Assembly: GCF_017562075.2 (NCBI RefSeq)
Contig: NC_054084.1
Span: 33,780,633 to 33,844,632 of the forward strand
DNA: 64,000 nucleotides
DNA from: Anopheles merus
Lineage: Eukaryota; Arthropoda; Insecta; Diptera; Culicidae
Direction: 5' to 3'
Every line of letters starts with the position of its first letter. Position 1 is the first letter of the stretch. The notes under the pieces are model-generated. The model made no database searches, was not told where the DNA came from, and saw only the letters and a program-made list of their open reading frames with translations. This document shows positions 1 through 12,800 of the stretch, one piece after another. Both the position numbers and the translations under genes were made by a program.

Positions 1-2389
1 ATTCTCACACCTTTGTCACGTCCGCGCGTATTCTTAAACTCCATGCTCCATTTTTCATCATTAGTCCCTTACCACGGTTGACGTTTGTTTCCATAACCGC
101 TCAAAGTTAAGGGTAAATTGTTCCTCCGTTGCTATCCAAACAATCGTTCACCCCAAAATCCCACCCAATCCTCCAAAAAGGTCATTGCCCCGCTGTTTGT
201 GCTGGAGTCGTATGGATGCTGGATGTTCTGCACCTACTTCCATCATCATTTCGCTGCGTCATAAAATCGGATTAGGTCGCCGATCGGTAAGTAATTTAAG
301 CCGTTCCTGTCGCTCCCATTTTTTCTCTCTGTCCTCGCTCGATCGCAGTAGGGGTACACCCTTCCCTTCGACACACACACACTTTGCACAGGAAGCGGAG
401 CGACCCCGTTGTATCTAGAAGCCCTTGGCTGGCTTATAACGTATAATGGGGTGAAATATTGTGACGCCCCAAAGAGCGAGGTTCGCACACAGGCCCGGAG
501 CCTCTTGAGCGCGAACGCCCTGCGCCCGCAAAAACCAAACAAATCTAATCGAGCGCTGAAGCACCGAATCAAAGTGGTTCAACAGTGACGCTCCGGATAC
601 GGTTGACCGGTGCTGCCGAGAGAACGGCAGAACCCGGATTATGTGGCCGCGTGACTTCAATTTCCCCTAGGTCACAACCACAAATGTAGAGCTGCCACAC
701 CAATTCTCTACCCTTGGCCCTCGTAGCGATGACTTGGCTGGCAGGTTGATCGTCTCCTCTAGAACGGTTGAAAAAATAAACAAACGTCCTCCTTCTTTTC
801 TTTCCCCGTTTTCTTCCTTCCCCAGAACGGACTTGAAGCCACTCGAGATCATCGGTAATGAGATCTCGGCACGACCCGGTCACGGCGGTTGCGCGGCGCT
901 CCAGATCGTTACGACGATTCCGAACAATATGAGTCCGTTGGCCCCACGGCGGAGTCCAGTCCGGCGTCCGGCACGGTTTGCGGTGAGTGTTATTTTGTAA
1001 GAAAAACATTATGATTACATTGTTTGCTGCTTGATTGGAAACCGAGCTCACTGGTGGATGTGTACCAGCATCAGGGGATTGTTTTTTTCGGGACGCTTTT
1101 CTGCCCTCTGCTTTTCCGCTTTGGCCCACTCGACTAAGCTCACCCACTCGAGCCGAGGCTTTCGGGTGCCACGGCAGAGATCCATACTCAAACATGCATA
1201 GAAAAGGTGGCGACGCTTTTTGTGATCCCCAACCACCTCAAACACATCTTCCCGCACTGACCACATCCACCGTTTCGGGATGGAATGGAAGTGTAATTTA
1301 ATCACTTTTTTTCGGTAAACTTGCTCCTTCTCTTCTTCTTCAATCAAATCGATCAATGTCGAATAAAGTGAATCGAATCCCAAACCAAACACGCGGGGCA
1401 CACCGAATCGAGAAATTTGTTCCGCGAAACTCTTGTAAATCACAAACCACCAGCATCACCATCAGCGTCGGTGGGCCGCGTTTTGCCGCGTGCCGGAGGC
1501 AAATACCCGTCCCCCTTTTGCCTTCATAATCACCTTCATCCTCTCGAGCGGCATCCTTTTTGGACGGTGTTTTAAATAAAAAGGGAGGCAGAGAGAAAAT
1601 TGAAGAGCGTTTGCACCCTCGAAGTACGAATCGGATGGATGTACAGGAAAATTCAATCCCTCCAACCGTGATCCATCGATAGCGCGAACGGTGCTGTGAA
1701 ACAATATGCGCAACTGTTTCAGAAAACAAACACGTTTACGCAAGAAAGCAAAGCAAAAAAACGAACCATACGCGGGCACACGCACCCAAAGAAGCGTGGA
1801 ATTGAAATCAGAGCAAACATAAAAGGTGTGAAAAAACGGCGCACGATCACATGCATAAAGATCGCGTCCCTTCACAACGTATGGGTGTCTTTTAATCGGA
1901 CGGAAGAGGAAAGCACACACAAATACATACACTATACTTTCCACAGAGAACGTCCGGCACTCGCGGTAGGGGTGCCGATTTGTCGCGGGCCTTTCGGGGG
2001 TGTGGACGAAGCAATTGTACTTGAATGTAATGAGCGATGACGTTCAAAGGCGTGCGTACCGACCGACCGACACCCTTTTGGATCGCTGTGCCGCGGCAAG
2101 CCGATTTTGCGCAAACAATTTGACACCCTTTTCCTACATGCTCCCCTACTGAGCAGCTGAAGCGTTTGAAGTGAGACGAACAGAATTGGTGGTGTTTGGT
2201 CGATCACTGGGACCCATCACTGGTCGAGTGGCGATCGGCGGGTGGTTTTGATGTGATCTTCGGTACCGATTCCTCAGCAAACGAGCGCGCTGCTCTGGTT
2301 CAAGTGGTTCTTCGAATGTAGTGACGATCGTGCGAACATTCCATTACGATTTGTGAACGATTTATGAGTTCTATAGTAACGATCCAAAA
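1..2389. other. Non-coding stretch, no recognisable gene
   Basis: I see no gene here. The longest open frame (208 codons, minus strand, 569-1195) is rich in Arg, Lys and Ser, has no family motif, and is overlapped by open frames in other phases and on the other strand, as expected of chance frames. No tRNA, microsatellite of note or transposon end was found. The base composition is the moderate-GC background typical of this window. Confidence 0.6.
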
Positions 2390-2526
2390 GGGTTCGTGTG
2401 CTGTTGTAGCGTTGAAGTTCTTTGCGAAATCGTCATCAGAAATTGAGCAAAAAAATAATTACATTCTGAGGGTTCATGTTCTGCAGCAGCATTGAAGTTG
2501 TTTGCCAATTCGTCGTCGAAAATTGA
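2390..2526. repeat. Diverged tandem duplication, 80-bp period
   Basis: Positions 2390-2446 and 2470-2526 align without gaps over 57 bp with about 12 differences (roughly 79 percent identity). Read on the minus strand, both copies encode a similar acidic peptide: IFDDELANNFNAAAEHEP in the copy at 2470-2526 and ISDDDFAKNFNATTAHEP in the copy at 2390-2446. The 80-bp period is not a multiple of three, so the two copies lie in different frames unless an intron or indel separates them. A T-rich run lies between them. The duplication is visible in the sequence. Whether it was ever coding is inference. Confidence 0.7.
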
Positions 2527-2638
2527 ATTCTAAATAGTATAATTATTTCGCTACACTGTCAGGTGCTTGCTAATGAGAAAGAAAGCTTCTTTGTTATTGC
2601 CATGAAACGATCATAGCTGTCAAACGCATGATGAAAGA

Positions 2639-2863
2639 CTAATCAATTATCTTACTGGTATTTTTTTGGTTTGCTACCATAACCAATTTAAGCGCTTCAT
2701 CAACCCCGCTCCACTCTTCATTAGAGACAGCTGACACAGCTTGTCTTTGAAATAATGCAATCGATTCGGAAGCATGTGTTTTTATTCCGCTGAGCGTGTA
2801 TGGTGATAAAAATGTTAGTTTGAAAAACACAGAGCAGCAGGAGAGAACGAAAAAAATACTCAT
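2639..2863 (-). CDS. Candidate small ORF or exon, unknown product
   Basis: A 74-codon minus-strand frame lies in an AT-rich island. It begins with a hydrophobic stretch (MSIFFVLSCCSVFF) that could be a signal peptide, followed by a Ser/Ala/Glu-rich, protein-like segment (SNEEWSGVDEALKLVMVA). A possible splice donor, CA then GTAAGA on the minus strand, lies just before the stop near 2655. Possible acceptors follow near 2572 (TTTCTCATTAG) and 2533 (ACTATTTAG), the second directly upstream of the duplicated segment that reads as acidic peptide. That would give an intron of about 85-120 bp, a normal mosquito size. I recognise no family. A chance frame of this length is common, so this stays a weak candidate. 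It could also be a decayed transposon fragment. Confidence 0.17.
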   Translation of the reverse strand: MSIFFVLSCCSVFFKLTFLSPYTLSGIKTHASESIALFQRQAVSAVSNEEWSGVDEALKLVMVANQKNTSKIID

Positions 2864-5747
2864 GGAACACGTGTTATCGTTGGTAATAATGTTTTTTTTT
2901 TCTTCTACAGTTTACTCGCTGTTTGAGTTCATGTGACAGGTGTGATGACCCTGTCGCTAATTTTTGCGGGTAAAAAAAGAGATATACCGTCAAATCTAAC
3001 GGCACTCCGGAACCGGTAGACAGCTGCAACATTTTATGACACAAAACACAAGATAATTTTCATCCAGGGATGAGTTTAATTTAGCCGGCCCGCTTGGAAA
3101 AGATGGGTATAAAAAACTTTGATTTCCTTCCGGATGGTAGGTTGAACGATTGGCACGTGTTTGATACCGTTTGGAAAGGGGTTCAATGGACCAGCACACG
3201 CACCACCTGCATGATAAGAATTCTAATGAGAGATGTTTTAATCATTTCGTTTTAACAATTGTTGGTTGCTGTATTAAAAGGTGACTAGTATGATGAACGG
3301 GTTCCTGTACTTTATCAGCATTAAATAAATTTTAATGATTTTTCAGAAAGTAGTTGATAAATATTTGGTAGGTTTATGGATATTTGCGTGCATCGTAGTA
3401 TCTCAACAACACGCCTTTTACATCTTTGCACCATTTAACCATTTCCCCCGAGTCTAAACATGTATCATCTACACTCTCCTACAATCGTTTATAATTACTC
3501 AACACGATAAACCACTTAACTTGCAATAGCTAATTAAACATGCAAAGAAATATCTTCATAGAAATTGGTCCGGGGATTGATCCAGAAGAGCTTGATGCAT
3601 GTTCGGGTATGCATCACTAGGATGGAAAAAAATTATCTCCCATACACTTCGCCGGGAGCTGTCAAAACTGTACGCAAAGAAAAATAATGATGCCATTTTT
3701 TAAGCCAAGTCCACCACACTTAGGTGGAAACTGGAAAGCCTCTTCCCCTCAGCACAGTCGACAGACGACCTGAAATCAATTTTACGTCCCATTTCTTTGC
3801 TGCTACTTGCCAGACCGTCTCCAAACGACAGCGTAACACCGGTAGCCGGTAACAGCGGAACCACTTCTGTGATTGTTGCATTTATATTCATAACGCTTAC
3901 AACAAGACAGGTAAAGGAAAAGGAAAAAAAGTGCGGGTTGCCGCACCTACCAAAAACCGGGATGAAGATGAGGTGCACTGACGATGCTTGCGCTGCTAAT
4001 GACAGGACCCGTGGCCGGCCCGGCCGACCGGGGATGCGTTCTGGAATGAGTTTTCTGACAACACGCGCGCCGCTGCCGAAATGACGCTCAAGCGAATGTC
4101 GTCGTCGTACATTGTAAAACGGCGGTGGAAGCGAGGAAAATGAATCACATCTGGAAATTGATTTTTGTCCTCGTTCCGTTCCGTTTGCTGCTTTCTCGCC
4201 CCTCCGGTCCGAAGCGATGCAAAATGAAGCATGTCTGCATGTTGTATCCGTGCGCTCTCTTGTCGTGAGTAAATTGCAACAGATTTGCATCAAATCATGG
4301 CATGCAAGGGTGGAAGGGAAATTAATGCACAACATGGCATGGGCATGGCGAGGTTTGTGTTTGTGTGAGCGTGCAAACGAGATTTTTGAAGGGAATATAA
4401 GGAGGGGAAGCGCACAAACTTTGGTAGCTCACAATCATGCCATGTCCATCAGTCGTTGTGTTTTGGCAAGTCATGGAGAATAGGAAACGATCTTGACGGC
4501 AACGTATACGTTTGCTGATAAAAGTTGAGGTTTTGTTATGTGAATTGAAGCATGAACCACGTTTTATGACTTTCTTCGCAATTATGCAATTTAATAATGA
4601 TTTTTTCAATTAATTTTATCTCATACACTCCTGTTTTAATTAAAGCAATAAGTAAGCTAATGGGCTTTTGATAACGATTTATAGAAAGTTTCAATCAACA
4701 CTCCACCCGCACGCGCAATCAATGCCAGAGAGGTCAGCATGGTTAAATGATCGGCACTCGCTTGCCAATCAAAGTATCGCAACCTGACGCGCGCGCACGT
4801 TCGTAGCTTGATTATCATCCTGAAGGAGGCAGACCCACTCCATCAGCCACCTGCAGCATTAGCGCGGGAGCATAGCATTAGCGCGCGAGCGCGGGAGCAT
4901 TACCCAATATCCGGCGAGTGAAGGTCGGGCCACTGCCCCGAATCGAGCCTGCGCACGCATCGTTGCGATTGCTAATTCGAAAATAATCAAATTAAACGCC
5001 TCCCGGTTTGCCAGCACCACCACCACCGTCAGACGTAATATTGCGCACGCAAAACCCTTAACCGGGTTCGTCGTTCCTCGTCGCATCGAAGTCTTTCCCC
5101 GCTCTCTCAGTCGATTGCTTTGATCCGATCCGTTTTTCGCCCGGGATGATCGGAGCTCTTTATCTCATTTTCACGCTCGCTATTTATTTTCCTCCCCTCC
5201 ACCCTCTTCAGTTTGGACGGGAGCAACGGACACGGTAATTTATCGTAGTGAACAACATTATTAATTATTGCCTACTTCTAGCGCAAAACGCGAAATGGCG
5301 ATTGTGAATCGGCAATCGGCCGCACTCGCCCAATCGTTGGCACGGGTTTTAGGAAACCGCAGATTCGCCTCCCTGTCGATCGGGGATGAAATTAATAAAT
5401 GGGTAAGATCGGGCTCGTGATCGACGAAGCTCCGTTGTGTTTACTTTAGCGAATGCCTTTGCCGCTTGGCCGCCGACGAGGGCGAGTGCGCAATAGATCG
5501 GTGTAATGCGATTAGACTTGGTGGTGCACCTTGCAATCTCGAGCGAAGAACGCTGTACTTGTTGTTGCCTACGACTACTACCGCCAGCTGGTACTAATTA
5601 AAGTGCCGTCCCCCTCGTACCTGCCACAATTAAACCGTTGCCTCATTACCATCACGCAGGATCGATGCACTAAAAGCGCTTTGTCCATTTAGGCTGTTGC
5701 GTACAACTGTTTCGTTGCACGATGATGATGAACCTGTACCCGCTCGA
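2864..5747. other. Non-coding stretch with AT-rich islands
   Basis: No gene was recognised. A 211-codon minus-strand frame (3700-4335) has no domain and is overlapped by open frames on the other strand. AT-rich islands lie at about 3240-3700 and 4500-4680. A small partial duplication of a GCGCGGGAGCAT-like unit lies at about 4856-4900. On the plus strand a pyrimidine run ending CTTCTACAG near 2910 resembles a splice acceptor, but no convincing exon follows. Confidence 0.55.
3654..3678 (+). repeat. 25-bp motif shared with 22670-22694
   Basis: The segment beginning GGGAGCTGTCAAAACTGT matches 22670-22694 in 23 of 25 positions, in the same orientation. The flanks of the two copies do not align. 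A match this long between two unrelated places in 64 kb is unlikely by chance (my rough estimate is about one in a hundred), so a shared dispersed repeat, such as a transposon end, or a shared binding motif is possible. Confidence 0.5.
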
Positions 5748-5768
5748 TCTCTCTCTCTCTCTCTCTCC
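5748..5768. repeat. (TC)n tract
   Basis: An uninterrupted TC repeat of about ten units. Similar TC/GA tracts occur at 11603-11615, 25271-25295, 33826-33842, 44989-45005 and 53089-53101. In insects such tracts can bind GAGA factor (Trl). That role here is inference only. Confidence 0.8.
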
Positions 5769-6409
5769 CATAAGGGGGCTGGATCGATCGATCGAACAAA
5801 ACGTTAAACATGCATCGAGTGGTCGAGCGGCCCGGGGAATAATCCGGCAGCCACGCGAACGTACAAAAGCGTACAATTTAATGCATAATGCAGACCGCGG
5901 CAAGGCATTTGCCGATCGTAATCGGGCGCTTGACGGTGGGGCCGTTGTTTTCGGCGTGGGAGCTTTTGGTGCAAGCCAGTGCAAATCTGCAACCATGTGT
6001 CTTGTGCTCAAGCCCCCGTTGCTTACGGTCCTCAAGAGCGCTAATGCGAGATTGTCGAACCGATTCGTCACCGTTCGCTACCGAACAAACCGCAAAGACG
6101 ACAGCATGAGACAGGAGGTCAAAGTCTCACAGTGCGCCCGAACCCGAACGGTCACACTAATGGACCCGCTGGTCATATAATAACAATCATTAGTGTTGCT
6201 GCACTCTACCAACGCACACGGGCACAGCTCCGGTAGCGATCGATTCGAATCAATATTTAATCAAAAATGTATCAATTATTAATTAAGTTATACTAAAAGT
6301 AGCGAATTAGTTGCAGGCGGGCTCGTATCGATCACTGTCGCGCTTTTGATGTGAAGCAATTTGCTTATTAAATCACACACACACGGCATCCGACTTAGAA
6401 GACGCACGC

Positions 6410-6411
<2 letters not shown>

Positions 6412-6440
<29 letters not shown>
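6412..6440. repeat. (GT)n microsatellite
   Basis: A perfect GT dinucleotide run of 29 bp following a short CG-rich lead. Confidence 0.95.
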
Positions 6441-6442
<2 letters not shown>

Positions 6443-6587
6443 GCGGCATTTTAATCTCTCTCGATCGGCTCAATTGAAGTTGGTGTCCCGCACACTACAT
6501 TATCTGCATCTGGTCTGAGGGGGGCGGTCGCAAAAGTGTGCTATCGATCGGTGGCAACTTACTGTAATCGATCGAGTGCTCCCTTTA

Positions 6588-6599
6588 CCCCCCCCCCCC
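6588..6599. repeat. Poly-C run
   Basis: Twelve consecutive C residues on the plus strand (G-run on the other strand), the longest C homopolymer I noticed in this window. Confidence 0.9.
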
Positions 6600-9500
6600 T
6601 TAGGCTGCCCCTCAGAGGACACTTTCACCACCGGCAGCGGGGTGGGATTATTTTATGATTAATCCTCTCCGATTGCCGTCGCGGTCGCCAAAGAATACGG
6701 CTCTTCAATCACGGTTGCAACAGCTGCTATTTTTCTTGAAAGTCACTGCTCGGATTACGGATAACAATTGGCGAGACAAGTGGACAACTGTTGCAAATGT
6801 AATCGCGCCATTGCTTGCCTCTTCACATACAAAGTATGGCCGATTGTGGTTGCCTTTTCCTGCCCACCTTTATTTGCTTCCTTTCTTTAGTTAAGTGTAG
6901 CAAAGTTCAGCCCAGGTTGAAGTGGTCCTTCTTCCGTGAGAAACTGACATCATTTCAATGGAAGGAGACGCAGCAGTAGCAGCAGCAGCGCCAGCATGAC
7001 AATAAAATCGCTCTAAAATTGGTTCCAATAGCCCTATTACTGGCTTCCCGTGCCCAGCGTTCTATCGTGCTCGCCTAAATCTAAGCAAGCAGAAAGAAAG
7101 CTTTAATTGCTGCTGCCCGCACCGGGATCGATTTCTCGGCTGGCCACCATTGGGAAACGCTGGACGAGCAATTATCATACCCATAAGAAAACATCATAAC
7201 GCTCGGATGGATCTTGCGATAGCACCGTTCGATCTCCTTGCGGTTTGGTTCTCACGGGCGCGCGGGCCACTTCAGCAGAGGATGCGTTCGGTTCACACTC
7301 TAGTGCTGGCAGCTTCCGGCCGGTGGTCAAATTTTGAATGTCTAAATGTGCGTCTTCATCTTCTTCAAAATGGGCTAAAAACCGATCAGGTCAACGCTAC
7401 GGCGCGATACGCGATCGATTTGAATCGACACAACATCGAACGAATTCCGAAAGGACCCATCAAATAAACACAACATAAAACACAGAACATAACGCTATTA
7501 AACAGGACGCGCAGCCACAGCTGATTGCAGCCGGCGTCGTCTGGCCACGGTAGCAACTCTTTAGGAGAAAACACGGCCCAAGAGAGATCATCTTCATCGA
7601 GGAGTCGTTAAGTCGAGATCGAATCCTAAACACGAAACAGTTGAGTTTTTCTTTTCGCTCCCGCATTTTTTTCGATCCTTCTTTTCGAATCCCCAGCACG
7701 CAACATTGTCGGAGCGCGGGGTTCGGGTTTAATGTCCCGAAATTAAATCCAATCAAATCGGCAGACATGTTGAATTTTGCTTTTTGATAGCCCAACATAA
7801 TTTCGACGCACGGTCAACAACGCTATTAAACTTTGGGCCTGTTTCGAGGGAAAAACAACCTGCAGTGTTGGCGTTGCCAGCCAGAAGATCGTTATTGATT
7901 TAAGGGTGAAGGAAGCGTCGTTAGCTGCAAGAACGTGCCTCATATTTCTTTGCATAGCTTCCAGGGGCGGTTTTTGAGCGTAAGCAGCAAAAGCATTTTC
8001 AAAACCATCACGGGTCCGGACGGCGCAAAGGTGCCATACTCTGCACCTTTTGCTCTCTTACCTTACCAGCCCGGGTTGTTTCGCTATCCCGAAGAAAGCA
8101 AAAATAAATCAAACCACCCGATAATGATCACGAAATTACCGTTTATAACAACTTAAAAGCAAATATTGGCTGACCCCGCCGGGTCAACGCCGGGGTTGTG
8201 CTGGCCGGTCAGAGCGAAGCACACGCCAACCCATAACTGCAGCAAGCGCTGCTGCATCGGGGGAAAAGGAAGCGAAACAAGTGAGTGCACGAGCGCTTGA
8301 TCTCAAAACTCTCCTTCGGCGCAAAGAAAGCCCCAGATCAGAAGGAACTGGTTTTTTGCCAAACAAAAATACAAAAACAGCAGGGCCAACAGATCAGCGG
8401 ATTGCTGATCGGTGAACATTTTAATTCGTTTTACCGCCGTGTCCCACTCATCCCACACTTCCTCTCTGCTTCCGCCCCATTTCTGTCATCAACTGAACGA
8501 TAGTAGCCTGAAAGCAACAAAAAAAAAAGAACTGGTACACGACTTTTTCGGCAATCGCGCCAAACTTCCCCTTTGCTTTGGTTTTGTTTTTAACTTTACG
8601 GCGCCCATCCACCACCGCGGGCACAAAGTTCATTCCCGCCCGTGGTCGAGTGGTCATAATTTGAGGAATTAAAATTAAAAACACATTAACAATCGGGTGT
8701 CCTTTCCGATTGGAGGGGGAGGGAGGGTCATGCTACAGGTGCAGCCCAACGGTGGCTGCATTGCCATCATCACCATCACCACTACCAGTACCAACGTCAC
8801 CAGCATTGCCACAATTAAAACGATCGCGATTTTTTTTGTTGCATCAGGTGGATCTTCCATAACTATAACAGAAGCGAGCGGGAGATAGAGAGAGAAAGAG
8901 GGTAAAAAGAGAAAAAAAATGAGTGGAAGATTTTATTATCGGTGGAGAGTTTTAATTAAAAAAACCCAGGTAGTTTATTTGATTGCTGCGATTGGAAGGA
9001 ATGCACCACGAATGGGAAGCAAATTGGATGCACCTTAAAAGGGGTTGCTGACTGGATGGCGAATTGGGGGTAGTGATGGGGTGGTGGTGCTGTAGAACGT
9101 TTTAACAAATGACTCAATTTTTCTTTCATCAGGCCCAGTAGACAGTTCAGTTTCTGCTGGTATGGGATGACGCATAGAAAGGGGAAGAAATGGGAAGCAA
9201 AAATGCATCGATTTTATGCAAAATTTGTGCTGAAACAAAGTGCAAATAACTTTCTGTTAAACTATTCCTCAAAATAGTAAACTTTTGCAGGGAACAGTTT
9301 TTTTTCTGTTTGCAAAGAAAACAACCGTTCGAATCGTGATCTGTGTGTGTGTGCTGCGTCCAAGCAGGGCAAAAACAGTGATTAGTTAATTTAACCCAGT
9401 CAGTCATTCATGCCAGCTAATCGCTGCCACGGGGCAAGCGGCGCCTACGGCCGTACCGGCCAGGTAATGCAGAGGATGGGAGAGCGGGAGAGAAGGGCGC

Positions 9501-9807
9501 GGGGTAAGGATAATTTTTAATCCCCAACGACGGCCAGCGACGGAATGTGCGATCGGGTTTTTGCCGCTGTCGCCCGTCGCATCGTCACCGCACGAGGACA
9601 CCCAGGCCGTTTTGCGATAAATAATGACACTCGCAGCAAATCGAAGGCGAAGAAAACGTGCGTAGCTCACGAACGATGAAGAGGGGAGGATGATGGTCCG
9701 AAGTTGGGTGGACTGGCCGGGAAAGAAAGCTCGGGACGAAGCGACGCGCTCACTCGCTTCGAGAGGACGTTTCCATTTCTAATGAACTATGAATGACTGT
9801 TGCTTGG

Positions 9808-9824
9808 TGCTGCTGCTGCTGCTG
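9808..9824. repeat. Short (TGC)n repeat
   Basis: A perfect 17-bp TGC/CTG triplet tract. CTG/CAG tracts are frequent in this window (also 10756-10778 and 32427-32450) and give false polyLeu, polyCys, polyAla or polyGln stretches in open frames. Confidence 0.9.
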
Positions 9825-12800
9825 GTTGCAAAAACGCAACGCGTGTGGACGAGCGCGCGCGTGTGTGTGACAGGACGGGGTCACTCTTCTTCGCGATTGC
9901 AATCGCGTATTCGCCAAACCACGGCGCACGGCCGTGGTAAGTGAGAAATGGTGTCCCGCAGGAGGAAAATAAAATAGAAACAAATTAAGTCCAATATCGG
10001 GCCCCAACCCGGACTCGGGTTTTAATTTCACCGCGCGCGAGAGTGCTGGCAGTGGTTTGAAGCAGCAGTGTTGAATTTATTAATGGTAATGGGTGCGCTT
10101 CTGGAGCTCACAGGCACACCGCGGAGCGAGGTTCCACGGCGTCGTTTACGGTTTGATTTAAACGATTTTTAATTTGTTTCGCGACCTGGGCGTGCGCGCA
10201 CGGGAGAAAGACTTTCGTGAAGCGACGAACCCTGTTCCTGTTTTTGCTCGGGCGCATTGATTGCGGGGTTGAGTGTTTATTTTGCTGTTTTTTTTTGTTT
10301 AATTTCTTGCAAACCTCATTGCTTACCTTCGCGTGATTTGCGCCTTCATCGGTCGTTACTTCTGTCGGCGTGTGTGTGTGTGTGTACCACTCCATCCTCG
10401 ATGCACTCGATCGACCTGCTTATCATGCATGCTCAATCAGTTGACAGCGACTGTTGGGTTTGCTTGCACTCTACATTCGTTCACTTTTCACTTCGATCCT
10501 GGGAAGCCATACCGCCGTGACCTGCTCTCGATGTTTGAACTATCGTCCGGGGAGGGAAGGGCGCGGTGTATGGAGGAGAATGCACGCGGAAAGGAAAACA
10601 AAACGGGAAATCTAACCGTCTTCCTCAGGGAGGGGAAAAGCTCGTTCCGAACCATTGGGCACGTTCGCGGGTTTGCGGTACATTGGTGACGATGTTTATG
10701 TTTGGCAGCGCAGTTGCTCGGCTGCCTTTGCGAAATCGTGACCGTATTGTTCGAATGCTGCTGCTGCTGCTGCTGCTGGTGGCGGTGGCCTCTCGGATTT
10801 GCGCATTCAATCGTCAATTCTATTTACTGCGGGTACTGCTCGTCCACATACATATTCGAACCGAAAGGTTTATCCCAGTTTTAAATAAAACAACTTAATT
10901 TATTTGCACACAAGAGGAGCTTCCTCCTCCCGGGAGGGCTCTTCCCCAGAGCCGGGCGCACCCATCCGATCGTCCAGTGCGCCGTGAGTAAGCGGTCGAA
11001 TCAACTATTTGCAGCCGCTTAGAGCTTTCGCGACTTCCCATACGATTCCACATTAATTGACTCACCGCGTCATCGAATGCCGCTCACGGTTTTAAGCGAA
11101 TTTCAATTTAAATTTCTTAATTAATTGTCCAGCGTCGTTGGGGCATCAGTTTCAGAAGCTTGCTCCTTCGCCTGCTCTGTGATTCGCAAATCATCTTTCA
11201 CCGCACAGCGGCCACGCGGAAGTCTCCAGCAGCGGCACACCTGACCCGCTGTCAGCAAGTCAGCAAAAGGAACGAGCCTAACGATTGGCCCCGCGCGTTT
11301 GTTACGCTGAACGATCGTGACCTCCAATTTGGAACGATTGGTGCAGATCACGAGACCATAAAGCAAGCCCGGGGCTTTTCCCATTTCCATGTACAACCTC
11401 GCGCTCGTGTGTGTGTGTGTGTTGCTGTTCGATGGTTATGGCTGGTGGTGGCGATAGTCACGCTTGAACGGTCGGTTTGCGTGCCCGAATGTCTCCGGAC
11501 ATTGGAAACGGGGGAGCCTCATGGTAGGATGCTGTGTAGGGAGCAACGGGAAAATAAAATTTAATTTCCACTTTGCTACTTATACCTGCAAGCACTGCAG
11601 AAAGAGAGAGAGAGATAGAGACGAACAAACTAATGAATGTTCTGCGTTACCATGTATGTGATTACTTTCTACGGTTTGTTTGCGTTCGATATGAGAGCTC
11701 TCCAAAACCTCAAAACGCGGCGTTTTGCATCAAAAGACATCAACGGCCGGAAAAAGCTACGAACCCGATCATTGGTTTTTGTGTGTGTCGTTTCTCTCTC
11801 TTCGGAATCGTTCTACAACGCAACGATTAATAGAAAACTAGCTACGGCCGGCAAACCCCCTCGAAGGCTCGATGGCGAAATGGAATTTTAATTGTAATAT
11901 AATGTAGATACGAAAGAATACAAAACTGCCAACGGGCATTCGGGATTCATTCATATTCCCGCGTTTGGAAGCCGCGTTTGGATGTTTGTACTGTTTTGTC
12001 CAATTCCGCGATCGCCAGCCAGCCCCGCAGCGATCATCTACCCAGATAATGTGCGTGTGTTCTTCCGCGATGCCGGACCAAGATACCGCCCCATTCCGAG
12101 CGGAAACCGAGCTCTAGAGAATGAGTGTCCTCCACTGTCATCCTTTCCCCCTGGTTGGGCCCTGATTCCGATCGCTAAAGGCGTAATGTTTGCCCCGGAT
12201 CGTGTACAGCAGCCACACCACGCAGTAGTCCCCGCGTGTCCCTTGCACCAGCCGGGGGAGGATAGCAGCAAAACGAGGCGTAACGAAAGGGTGTATTTAT
12301 TCTGCCATAAAACTGGTAGTTGGGAAGTGAAATATATCCTGAGCGGCAGCCGCAAACGTATCGGTACGGTCGGTTTGGCGCAAGCGGCAGCGCTCGCGGG
12401 GAGTTACAATCGGAGCAATATTCCCGTGCTCAATATTGGTGCGATCGTACATGGGTCGGGTGCAATAACAGAAAGGCCTGCCACTAGTTGTAACCCCTTC
12501 TGCGCACGCCTAAAGGGGGTTCTCTGTACACGCACACCTACTTTGTGTCACAATTGATCGCTCCCGGTACGATCGGGTTTGCCCTGCAGTGACCGAATCA
12601 AACGCCAGCTCTCGATGCGATGCCCGGCCGTCTCCGTGTCGTACGAGTTAATGGGCTGTTGAGCGCCTTCAATCATTTTCTTTATGGCACAGCCCAAGCG
12701 CAAGTGCCGTGTACAAATCACCGCATCAAATTACGCTCCTTCCTGCAACCCGATTGCCGATATCGGTTGCGATATCCGAGTATGCAGAGCGCGGGTTCGA

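Larger units (their letters stand above)
5769..9807. other. Non-coding stretch, several simple repeats
   Basis: No gene was recognised. Overlapping open frames around 5670-6180 on both strands carry no motif. Homeodomain-type TAAT-rich text occurs at about 6245-6300. A small GC-rich inverted repeat (ACCCCG and CGGGGT ends) lies at about 8173-8197. A tract of CAT, CAC and ACC triplets at 8760-8810 yields a false membrane-like frame on the minus strand. Nothing else stands out. Confidence 0.55.

Noticed and set aside
3700..4335. 211-codon minus-strand frame
   Set aside because: It has no domain and is opposed by open frames. Frames near 200 codons are expected by chance in a window this size.
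8675..8860. Membrane-like frame rich in Val, Met and Leu
   Set aside because: It is the minus-strand translation of a CAT/CAC/ACC triplet tract.
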